Below are positions 11,501-21,700 of a stretch of 64,000 nt of DNA, piece by piece; positions within the stretch are counted from its first letter, which is position 1, and every line of letters starts with the position of its first letter. A program made the position numbers and the translations under genes. Under the pieces are notes generated by a model, which searched no databases, had not been told where the DNA came from, and worked only from the letters and a program-made list of their open reading frames with translations. The DNA is from Globisporangium splendens (lineage: Eukaryota; Oomycota; Peronosporomycetes; Pythiales; Pythiaceae), in NCBI GenBank assembly GCA_006386115.1, contig VFIW01000048.1, positions 286,007 through 350,006 on the forward strand, read 5' to 3'.

Positions 11501-13636
11501 GAATTTGTAGTAGACGCAAAACCGATTGGCACGTTCTCCACTCGCCAGTGCTTGTTGCAAAGCTCGATGATGCTTTTCCAGATGCCAATGCGCAGCATAT
11601 GTGGGTCACGTGTGTGTCTCGACACATCGCTGGTGCTGCTGCTACCGATCGTCGTGAGCCATTTGTCCGACACAATTTTCACGAGCAGATCCTTGTACTT
11701 GGACTCCTGGTGACCCGTGCTCGAGAACAGCGGTCGCAATGGGATCTCGAGGTCGCCATGGTACTCGAGCACAGCCTTGTACAGATTCTGGCGAGAAAAG
11801 CGACCAGGAAGCAATACTCGCTCCGCGAAAAAGTCCTGGCAGCACAAGCATAAAAGTGAGATCAGTCAGTCAAACGATCATTCAGCAAGCAGTCTAGAAG
11901 TAGACGACTTTCACGGCACTCACATCAATCAAAGCAACAACGCCTTCGTCTTTGAGGTCAAACGGCCATTCGTCGTCTTCAACGTCATACTTTTGCATCT
12001 GCGCGTTCAGACTGCTCACGATTTCCCCGCGAATAAGGCGAGGACCGGTCAGCGCCATGGGATTCGAGTGGCTGTACACGAAATCGCCGTTCGCCGACCG
12101 CCACGACGAGTACAAATAATTCTTGTCGACCGCGAAGTCCACGAGTTTCAGCCGCTTGCTGTGCACGGACGACGACTCCACTGTAAACACACGCCCCGAC
12201 GTCAACGAGAGTTCTCGACGTCCGCCAGATGGGAGTGGCGTGACGTCACCGCGAAGCAAGTAGATCTCCTGCGAGTAGTTGGCAGTCGTGTCAACGTGCA
12301 CCAGAAGCCGGCAGTTGTCGGTGGACGTCGCTGGAAGCGCCACGAGCTTGGCGTTGACAGCGTACGCGTCCAGCGCTTCGTCGTCAAAGTCTGCCATCAC
12401 GAGCGAGCTGATCTGCTGCTTGCCGAGACACGACTGGCTCGTGTACGACCACGCACGGAGCGTGAGATCCGCAGAGATGGTCACAACGCACACGTCGTCG
12501 GTCTCGTCTTCATCGTCGCTGGCAATCGGGAAGCACGTCATCGCGACAATCGCATTCGCCTGGCGTTTATCGCCACCGCTTTGCCACGTCGTGCTGGACT
12601 TCACGAGCCCATTCCAGAGCCATTTCACGACCGATTCATCCGAAAACGCGAATTCCTGCATCTCAGGAGCTCCTCCTGGCATTGGTGCGCTTGGGACGCC
12701 AAAGTTCACGCCAATCACACGACCAGAGTCAGCGCCGAGCACCAAGTTGTACTCGTTCACCCACAGCGCGACGGTGATAATTTCTTCGGGTGAGAGCGAC
12801 GCGACCTCGTCGCATTTCGACGCCGTCGCTGGTTTCGGCGGGAACGACGCATCCGCAGAGCTGAAAATGCTGTGGGTCGACGTCGCGGGGATCGCGTACG
12901 TGAACCGATGGATGGTGCCAGCGTGGGTCACGACGCAGATCGTGACCGAGTTGCCCTCCCAGGACTCGACGGCATGCACGCCAGTGCCCACAACAGGAGC
13001 TGCAAGTAACAGACAATGCATGTAAGTCCTCTATGACGCCCCAGCAATACGCACAATAATTTACCCCATACGCTCATATATATGTACAAACCTGGAAACT
13101 GCAATCGGATGCCATTCCCCGTGAGCGTCTCGTGAAGACTCCACTCGCGCAACACCACAATGTTCTTGATCACGCGCCAACTATTTCACACACACGCAAA
13201 TCGCAAATAATACCACCATGACGTTAGTAATTCCCAATACGACGCCATACAACACAGGCGCAATAGCTTCTTGATAGCATACCACACGAATCGGTCTTTC
13301 AGCGCTTCGCTCTGGAAATAAAAGCTCCCGCTCCCCGAACATTCCAATGAGCGCACTGTAACAGCAATAACAACACGCATACGACATTAGCACCTCGACA
13401 TTTACGTCATTAACACTCTATTCTATTACCGTTCACATACCTCTCGCAAAGCTTTTCTGCGGCAGACTCCGCGCGGAGCCCGTCGGTCCCGCGATCGCAA
13501 ACGTCTTCACGGCCGTCGTCAGCAGCTGCGGACCGCCGGCGAACGCGCCTTCGCGGGTGCCACTGAGCAGCAGCGCCGCGTTGTCGAGCTCCTCGTCCTC
13601 AAAGCACGCGAACTGCGCCTCCTGAAGCTGCGCCAT
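8590..13636 (-). CDS. NUP160: Nucleoporin Nup160 (Nup120 family)
   Basis: Five exons on the minus strand: 13441-13636, 13283-13355, 13092-13180, 11924-12999 and 8590-11835. All have GT-AG junctions with compatible phases (introns 85, 102, 92 and 88 bp) and give 1559 residues. The N-terminal half is a beta-propeller: RFVCWRVIKN spans the exon 2/3 join, LTLRAWSYTSQSC matches the Nup160 propeller signature, and KLVDFAVDKNYLYSSW follows. The remainder is a long alpha-solenoid beginning FFAERVLLPGRFSRQNLYKA and ending near LPWIPYNLFDSVI, typical of the family C-terminus. Nup160 is a scaffold of the Y (Nup107-160) complex of the nuclear pore. The start chosen is MAQLQ; an upstream in-frame ATG would add residues encoded by a GA microsatellite. 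Confidence 0.9.
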
Positions 13637-13660
13637 GGAGAGAGAGAGAGAGAGAGAGAC
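13637..13660. repeat. (GA)n microsatellite
   Basis: A run of about eleven GA units immediately upstream of the Nup160 start codon, inside the probable 5' leader. Confidence 0.8.
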
Positions 13661-14095
13661 AAGTGGGAAGATGGTGCGTTGCCTACTGCCGCCCGCCGTC
13701 CACTCGGTTTGGGTTTGTTTGGAACTGTGGTGGGGTGGGAAGGAAAGCGCGTACTTAACGCGGACAAAAACAGAGTGTGCGCACTTTCGTCCAGATTGCG
13801 AACTTGGTGAATTATGGTGAATGACTAGTGTCACTATCCATCAGATGGTGGCCATAGAGTGCCTTCTAGACCACCGATTGAATAAAAACAGAAGATCTCA
13901 TTCTCAGAGGAAGAAAAAGCAAACGAAGTGGTTGCTCGAAGGAGACATCCATTTGCTCTCTCCTCCTCCTCCTCTGCTGCTGCGCTGCCACTTGACGCGC
14001 CGCGCTCGTGAGCTTCCTCTGCGTCTCCTGTTGCCTCAGTCGCTTGCACTTTGTCGCCACTTTCCGCTTTTAAACAAGCCAACAAGTCAAACAAG
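13661..14095. other. Shared 5' flank of Nup160 and SFT2 genes
   Basis: Divergent promoter region between the minus-strand Nup160 and the plus-strand SFT2 gene. TCATTCACCATAATTC on the minus strand near 13811-13826 loosely resembles the oomycete core promoter. No coding sequence is supported. Confidence 0.4.
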
Positions 14096-14629
14096 ATGAT
14101 GGATCGTTTGCGCCAACAGAAGCAGAAGCTGCTGGACCCGGAAAGCCAGCAGCGCGAGCCGAGCTTCCGCGACGAGCTCAACACGATCTGCCCGAGCCTG
14201 ACGTACCAAGAGCGCGTGATCGGCTGCGTGACGTGCTTCACGCTCGGCTTCCTGCTCTCGCTCGGCTCGACGTTCCGGCTCGCGAAGCTTGCGCACGGCA
14301 ACCCGGCACCGTTCGCGACCGCGTACACGATCGGCAATCTGCTCTCGCTCGCCTCGTCCATGTTTTTTGTGGGGCCATGCAAGCAGGTGCAGACGATGTT
14401 CCACCACAAGCGTCGCGGATCGGCGATCATCTACATCCTGTTCATCTTCTTCACACTCACGCTCTGCTTCTCGCCGCACATCCCGCACCGCGTCGGCCTC
14501 GTGCTGATCTGCGTGGTCTTCCAGTTCATGGCGCTCGTCTGGTACACGCTCTCGTACGTGCCGTACGGCCGCAAGATCGCGCTCTCGTGCTGCAAGCGCA
14601 TGTGCGGAATGGCGGACGACGATATGTAA
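14096..14629 (+). CDS. SFT2-family vesicle transport protein
   Basis: Single exon, 177 residues. A hydrophilic N-terminus of about 35 residues is followed by four predicted membrane segments: about 40-65 (CVTCFTLGFLLSLGS), 78-98 (YTIGNLLSLASSMFFVGP), 115-132 (IYILFIFFTLTLCF) and 138-160. The order, the FxxGP loop and the GFxxS motif are those of SFT2/Got1-like tetraspan Golgi proteins acting in retrograde transport and t-SNARE-dependent fusion. The tandem ATGATG at 14096 is the best start; an in-frame ATG at 14051 would add 15 residues. Confidence 0.88.
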   Translation: MMDRLRQQKQKLLDPESQQREPSFRDELNTICPSLTYQERVIGCVTCFTLGFLLSLGSTFRLAKLAHGNPAPFATAYTIGNLLSLASSMFFVGPCKQVQTMFHHKRRGSAIIYILFIFFTLTLCFSPHIPHRVGLVLICVVFQFMALVWYTLSYVPYGRKIALSCCKRMCGMADDDM

Positions 14630-15766
14630 CGAGAGAACGCTCATGCAAGCCTACGAGAATGGATATGGCAGTGAGTAGGTGCAAAAGGAGGATATATATA
14701 TCGCTGTATGCTGCACATGTTGCTTGGGTTAATTAATGTCTATTGAAGCATCTTCGACCTCCTGTCGCAATGCCATTGATCCACGCGCACGCTTGATCCA
14801 TATAGTGCCTTTTCACTGTGTGACAGCCTTAACGCTTTGGTGTACAACAAGACAGGAGCTCAGACGACACTTCAGCTGGACTGCGTGGCTTCAAAAAGCA
14901 TCATCAGACTCGTCTGGCCGCAATGCATGAACTTTCTTACCTCACGAAACAATATCTGTAGTTGACAATCATGCCCTATTCGTGCAAATATCGAGGTAGC
15001 TTCTTGAGGATTAGATCACTCTTTGCGCCTCATCACACTCGCCTTTAAAGAAAATTGTCGCCGTCTGCTTTGCAGAGCACGCTGTAGCAGAGCGGAAGAA
15101 CCATTTCAACAAGTTCAGAGGACATTCACGCCAGTGGCATGCGCTTAGGACATGGGAGGAATCGAATGATCAGAAATGCCCAAGTCCGCTCGTCATTCAG
15201 AGGCAGTAGAAATGCTGCCTGCTAGTATACCCAGCCTGACGATCCAACACCAGGCACTTGCACAGGAAAAAGGCTTTGCATAAAACACAATAAACTCGTG
15301 ATCTGCCTGTTTCATGTTGGATGTCGAGGTGGTCTGGTGATCGCGCTCGAGAAGCGTGCATCGGCTGCTGTCTGGCTCATTCGCTTTCCGTAAAACTGCT
15401 GCTCGCCTATCTTCTTGGCTCGCGACGTCGACTGCAAGCTTGAGCGTGAAAATGAAAAACCGCTTGAATATTTGCTGTTGCAACGGACACCACTACAAAT
15501 CAATTGCATCGACCAGAATACAAGCAATCAGGTGCAGCGAGACCGCCCACCGCTTTTGCGCACAAGCGACGACGGCATTTGTATTGATCGCCACAGCATA
15601 CAACATCCAACTCCGACGTGGCAACAACGCCTCCATCTCAATCGCTCTTTCTCTTCCTCGTCCATGCGTCATACGACATGCGCCGCATCTTCATCTTGCC
15701 ACAGCCACAGCTTGCACAACGCCTCTGTCTTCACACGACTCCAGCCCACATCCACTCGATCTGCTC
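14630..15766. other. Intergenic region
   Basis: Nearly 1.1 kb between the SFT2 and Pkr1-like stop codons (tail to tail). No domain, repeat or RNA gene was identified; open frames here are short or antisense. Confidence 0.5.
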
Positions 15767-16054
15767 TCAATCTGTCTTGGCGCGCTCTTGCTTTCGCTTG
15801 TCCTTTGCCGGCGACACCGTCGCATCACCAGCGGGGAGGTCCTTGAGCTTGTTGGCCTCAATGATGAACCAGTTGATGGACACCGTGAGCCCGACGACGA
15901 TGAAGAGCATGACGAACATGTGGTACGAGTCCTCTAGCTCCGTGTACACGACCGTGAGCATCACGAGGAAGAGCGCGGCGAGCACGACGTTCAAAATGAT
16001 CACGAACTCGCGGCTGCCCGGCCGCATCGCGTTGTCCACGAAACGCCCCATCAT
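15767..16054 (-). CDS. Pkr1-like V-ATPase assembly factor
   Basis: Single exon, 95 residues. A short cytosolic start containing a PG motif (RPGSREFVIILNVV) is followed by two membrane segments at about 18-40 and 46-66. The second ends INWFIIEANKLKDL, and a charged lysine-rich tail follows. This is the pattern of fungal Pkr1 (PF08636), an ER protein needed to assemble the Vo sector of the vacuolar H+-ATPase. The call rests on topology and a handful of conserved positions in a short protein, so it is moderately secure. Confidence 0.65.
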   Translation of the reverse strand: MMGRFVDNAMRPGSREFVIILNVVLAALFLVMLTVVYTELEDSYHMFVMLFIVVGLTVSINWFIIEANKLKDLPAGDATVSPAKDKRKQERAKTD

Positions 16055-16408
16055 GATAATCGCCTTTTAGATATGTTGGCGCTGTTCTGATTGTGAAAGG
16101 ACAGGAATGCGTACTTTCTCGGAGTGAACATTCTCATGTAAGTACGAAATAGCGCACTTAGTTGTACATAAACACGCGCACAAGCAAACTAGCGGATTCT
16201 GTGATGTCATGGAGACCACAGAGCTGTGGAAATGGATGAGGGAGATGACGCTGTGTATGGAGTAATATTAAACGACGAACGCTAAAGACTGCGGGGTTTA
16301 TATGCAGAAGATGCACATACTACTTGACTCGATGTGGTAGTGGTCACGATGGGCTGCGTGACGCTGCATAAATGCGAGCCAGTGCACAGGGGAAAGTGGG
16401 AGCTCAAC
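16055..16408. other. Intergenic region
   Basis: Gap between the Pkr1-like start and the end of the BAP31-like gene, both on the minus strand. It probably holds the Pkr1-like promoter. Nothing else was seen. Confidence 0.5.
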
Positions 16409-17238
16409 TTAGTCGTTGCGACGCTGGGCCTTCAGCAATTGCTTCTTGATCGCGTGGAAACGGAAAAGCATCCTATTTCAGAGACGCACATGACGCATGT
16501 AAAGCTTGCATGCGCATGCGAGAATCGTACAAAGCGGCAAGCATACCACGTACCAGTAAATGGTGAAGGTGAGCGCACTGATCCACCAGTTGCGTTCGGA
16601 TCTCCAGCGAGTTGCCTTTTTCTGCAGCGAGTAAAGAATAATATCACAGTGCTAAGGCACACTTCATAGCAACCACTAGAATATAGGGACTTGCAGCCAT
16701 ACCTGAAGATCCGCCGAGTAGTTGGCTTCCACGTAGTGGACGTCGACGCCAGAGTAGCGCTTCTGAAGGTCGTAGGTTTGAGCTACTCGCACACAAATCG
16801 CAAAAAGATTCGCATGCAAAAATTAACATCAGTATGAGAAATACAAACAAACGGGTCATAGCAGATAGACCATGTGTGACGTACCACACAACACGATGAA
16901 TGCGATCGTGGTGATGATCGAAAAGATGTTCAACGTGCCAATGGTGAGATTGAGCACGACGTCACTGAACTTCACGATCCCGCGGTTCAGCAGCAGGCTC
17001 GGAAACGGGATCGTCAGCAGCAGCAACCTACAAATCCACCATCGCACACATACATACACATCGTCATGAGCTCTCAACCCAACATATGACATGATGCAGC
17101 GCAGCGCCACTGCGCCAACGACAATAAACGCGCTGTCCTGCAAGCACCGTGGCGTTTACAAAGCATGCAGTTCACGTACAGCACGACGGCGGGTGGAAGC
17201 AGCACAAACGTCGTGTAGGACCACAGCGTCGACGACAT
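16409..17238 (-). CDS. BAP31-like ER membrane protein
   Basis: Five exons (17180-17238, 16885-17027, 16703-16782, 16554-16621, 16409-16472), all GT-AG and phase-consistent, encoding 137 residues. The first segment, MSSTLWSYTTFVLLPPAVV, runs into LLTIPFPSLL. A second membrane segment lies around TIGTLNIFSIITTIAFIVL. A loop containing QKRYSGVDVHYVEANYSADL follows, then a third segment, RNWWISALTFTIYW, ending in a short basic tail. This is the three-span layout of B-cell receptor-associated protein 31/Yet proteins, ER chaperones for membrane-protein export. The usual long C-terminal coiled coil is missing and the tail lacks a KKXX signal. Confidence 0.7.
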
Positions 17239-18725
17239 CTTGCGGAGCAATAGGCGAGCGGCAGTTGAGTGATTGATTGATGGGCTTCTTCTTTGGAGAG
17301 AATATTGCGTTGTGAAAGACTCGCCAAAAAGAAAGAGAGAGAGCGTTGTGCGCAGCAGTACAGTGGGCGACGTCCTTCAAGCGACATTCCCTGTTCCTAA
17401 CGGTACATTGAATGTCACGACCATCACTCTTTTAGTATAGGTTATTGTATGCTTGCTGTTGCATGCTGGACTTCAAAGTTGGCAGGTTATTTTACCATTG
17501 CGTTTGTGCGTGTGTGTGTGTGGGACGACGTGTGACAGGGTGGATCAGCCACTAACTCGTGCACAGGCGAGCATGGGGGACAGCGTCTCGACAATGAGAG
17601 TCCAGGCAAGGAGCCACCACTGCAACCTGGACGTCTCATCGCTGTCCTTGACGCCGCGACCAGACACTGGCATTTATTGCAATTGTTTAAAAGTGTGAAA
17701 ACACAAGCGTACTATTTGTCCCATTTATAGAAAGAAGGATGAAGACATGCAAAAGTTCAAAGCATAATGTTCGATAGAATATCGAATTCCACAGGGATGA
17801 CACAAGCGTGCACTTTCCATTGAGTCTTTTACTGTACGTATCGGTGTCTTCTCGAGCGAATGAAGGTCCGAGATTGGATTTTTACCGTCATTCCTGTGTC
17901 GAGTGCAGCTTCAATGCTGTTGAAGACTGGAGGACAGGTTGCAGTTAGTCGATTTGCCGCGTGGACATTTCTGTCATCGCGAGTTCTAACAGTGGGTACC
18001 ATCCGCGCTGGATTTTCCAGCGACGACAAACTGTATGGATGCTGAGAGTTGGCGCGTTCTTGAGCATTGAATATTCTTGTGAAGCAGCACCCATAACCAC
18101 TTTCTTCTCGACCACGACAGACGACTTCGACATCTCTGCGAGGGCATTTTCTGAACAGAGCGTTTCTCCCTCAACTTCATAGGTTAGATCGTGATTATAT
18201 TGTGCAAGGTCTTGTGAAAAGGTTCGCAATTGGAAGATCATGACCATAAACAAGGTCTAGACAGAAGTTGACCCTCATTCTGTTTATAGTTCCGTTCCGT
18301 ATTTGACCTGTGTAAAGCAAGTCTTTCTATGCTGCATCGAGATCACGCACAAGTTTTGCCATTTGTGGTTTCAGCGCGTGCTGTTAGAAACCCGAGGTTG
18401 TCCATGCAAGCTGAAGTGGATCTCCGTGCTGACACCCAACTGTGCTGTTCTTATTTGCTGTATCCACTTGATATATGGTGGAGCTGGATGGAAACTTGGT
18501 GCTTCTCTTGCAGGAGAGTGTGGGCAACAGACACACTCTGACTGCTACAAGATGGAGAGGAGCGGACTGGACTGGCGAGAGACTTGGCTGGTAGGAGAGT
18601 GGGCACAATCACTCGGACTGCTACCTGACAAAGTTGGACAACATAGTGCTCTTCTTTTCTTCGTTTTTCTTCTTCACACTTTACCAAGCATGGCAAAGTC
18701 AAGACTGTTCGAGCGTGTTTAGACG
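17239..18725. other. Intergenic region upstream of the ankyrin kinase gene
   Basis: Nearly 1.5 kb between two divergent genes. Apart from the 116 bp repeat copy at 18353-18468, no coding or RNA feature is supported. Confidence 0.5.
18353..18468 (+). repeat. 116 bp direct repeat, upstream copy
   Basis: Begins GTTTTGCCATTTGTGG and ends TTTGCTGTATCCACT. It matches 23855-23970 in the same orientation at about 109 of 116 positions by eye. The two copies flank the ankyrin-kinase gene. Confidence 0.85.
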
Positions 18726-21700
18726 ATGGGCAATCCGTCGACACTGCGACTGCAAGCGAAAAGATTTTTGCTCCTTGCCGATGAAAACGGGCATTTGGAA
18801 CTTGTGCGACTTCTCCTTGACCGTGGTGCAGATGTGAACTCGGGCGACAACTATGGCGATACACCTCTGCACATGGCAGCAAAGGACTTTGAATACATTG
18901 ACGCGGTGAGAGAGCTACTGAATCGCGGAGCCAGCATCAACGAGCAAAACATCTACGGAGACACAGCGCTATCGGAAGCAGTCGACCATGGATTTGTCGA
19001 CATAGTGAAACTTCTCCTTGACCATGAAGACGCTATCGACAAGCAGAAAAGCGACAGAGAGACAGCGCTAGCTGAAGCAGCCGCGAACGGTAATGTCGAC
19101 ATAGTGCGACTTCTCCTTGATCGTGGTACAGCAGTTGATCTGTGTGACAAGGATGGCGATACACCGCTCCACAAGGCAGTAATGCGTTCTTATTGTGTAA
19201 TGGTGAGGAATGCGCTCCTGGATCCCGAATCCACTATTCACTGTGATCTGGACTATAATGAACCAGAAGAACTCCTTCGAATGACTGACGAAGATTACAC
19301 TGACATTGTGCGGCTCCTCCTTGATCGTGGTGCAGCAGTCAACTTGGGGAACAACGTCGGTGATACACCGTTGCACAATGCAGCAGCGTCCACGGATAGT
19401 ATCGGCATGGTAAGAGAGCTGCTGGATTACGGAGCCAGCATCGATCAGCAGAATAACGACGGATGGAGTGCTCTGAATACAGCGATCCATTCAGGTTGCG
19501 CGGATATTGCGCTGTTACTCATCGAAAGCGGTGCAGCAATTGACCTGCCGAATAACGATGGCGACACACCGTTACTGGTGGCTGTCAAAGACTCGAGTTG
19601 CGTTGACGTTGTGGAAGAGCTGCTCGCTCGAGGAGCCAACATCAATCACCAGAATCGTGTTGGAGCTACTGCTCTTTATCATGCTATGGTATACGAGAAC
19701 GATGGCATTGTGCAGTTATTGTTGGAACGTGGGGCAAGTGTGACGACTGCAAAAGAATTTGGGAGTACTCCGCTTTTGGTTGCATGCAAGTATGGCTTTG
19801 CGGATGTGGTTGCGCTGCTGCTCGATGCAGGAGCTGATGCAAGCAGCAAGGATGGATACGGCGACACGATGCTGCTAACCGCTACTCGCAACGGACATGT
19901 CGAAGCGGCTAGTGTTCTTCTCAATCGTGGAGCAGCAATTGACTCGAGAGATTCGCATGGCAGATGTCCTCTTCATTTTGCATCGAGAGATGGCAACATT
20001 GCCGTGGTCGACACACTGCTTGGCGGAGGCGCGAAGGTGGATAGTGCAGACATTGAAGGCTGCACCCCACTGATCATGGCTTCGTTGAATGGCCACGATC
20101 CGGTTGTGTCGAAGCTGCTGCAGGTCGGCGCAGACGCAAATCTTGCGGATTCTGCAGGTCGAACTCCGTTATTTTGGGCTGCTCAGAATGGCCGCTTCGA
20201 TGTGGTAAAAGCTCTGCTTAGCCACAATTCCGATGTCGGCCTGGAAGATGAAAATGGTGATACACCGTTAAGTATTGCGTCTTCGATGAATCGCCTTCCA
20301 AGTGCCAAGTTACTGCTGGATCGAGGTGCCGCGGTGGATTCCATCAACAAAAGTGGACGGACCCCGCTTCACTTGGCGTGTGACAAAGGTTATGTGAATA
20401 TGGTTCGGATGCTGCTCGGTCGCGGCGCAAATCAGCAGTCAACAGACGAAAGCGGTGATAGCCCGATGCATCTTGCGTGCCTGAACGGCCACGAAGCTAC
20501 TGCAGCCTTTCTGTTGGAGAACGGTTCCAGCACGGTTTCGCGGAATTCAAGCGGAGCCACTCCGTTACTTGCAGCATGTCGGAATGGTAATCCTGAGTTG
20601 ATCAAGAAGTTGCTCGATCGAGATGCTGAACCGGATGCTGCCGATGTTCATGGAGACACTCCTTTGCATTGCGCTTCGCAGTGCGGTTTCCTTGAAGCCA
20701 CGAGTCTTTTGGTCAGTGCTGGCGCGTTTCTGAATGCTGTAAATTTGAACCAAGAAACAGCGCTTCTTGTAGCTGCAAGCACGGGTCATTTTGGCGTAGT
20801 TCGGCTGTTACTCGAATCAGGGGCTGGTGGTCAAGCTGCGAACGGCGACACTGTACTGACGTACATAGCACGCTGGGATCACGTTGACACCGTGGCTGTG
20901 CTGATAAAAGGCGGCTGGCTGTCGTTTTCAAAAGAGGTTTCTGAGTCACAGCTATTGCCAACTACCTTGGATGCCTTGGCTCAAGCTGGTCCAGATATGT
21001 TTGAATTCAGAGTGATGTGGGAGAGTGTGGCCATACGGCTGAGTGACTCTTTCGCCGCTCTTTGTCAAGGAGAAGACAAGCCTGCAGAGAGTGTTATTTA
21101 TCAGTACGCCATGGTGGTAGTGCGAGTCGCCAAGTTGAAAGTGATGTGTGAAGAATCGAACATGTTCACTCGACTTGTTTCCAGTCGAAAAATCAGCAGC
21201 AGCCTTCAAGATTTCCACACTGAGATCGACCATTTATTGCAGCGAGCTGGACGTGAACCTTCGCACAAAGAGTGGAAAGAGTCGTGGGAACGCGGACAAA
21301 ATGAGTTGATGGAGTTATTTGAGAAAGAAGTGAATGACGTCGAGCAGCTCCAGTCCGACTTGCACGACCCTGTTGACCGAGTTGAAGCTTTCTCATTGCT
21401 TCAGTATGAAAAAAGAGAGCACGGTGACAACTACAGTGATGCCCAGATAAAGCTATTGGACTTGTGTACGGAAAAAGTTCTGGCGCATTTATGTGGCGAA
21501 AGCGTAGAAGTGCCCGAGTGGTTCATTCCACAACATGAGATCGAATCTGGAACAGCACGAGTCGCGTCACAGAGAAAGAAATCTACAAAACGTGGGAAGT
21601 GGCTGAGCTCAAAAGTTATGATCAGAGACAGCGAAGCATCTCAGGAGAGCTTTGTTCGTGATTGTGATACGTGGTTCCAGTTGAGTCATCCAAATGTGAT

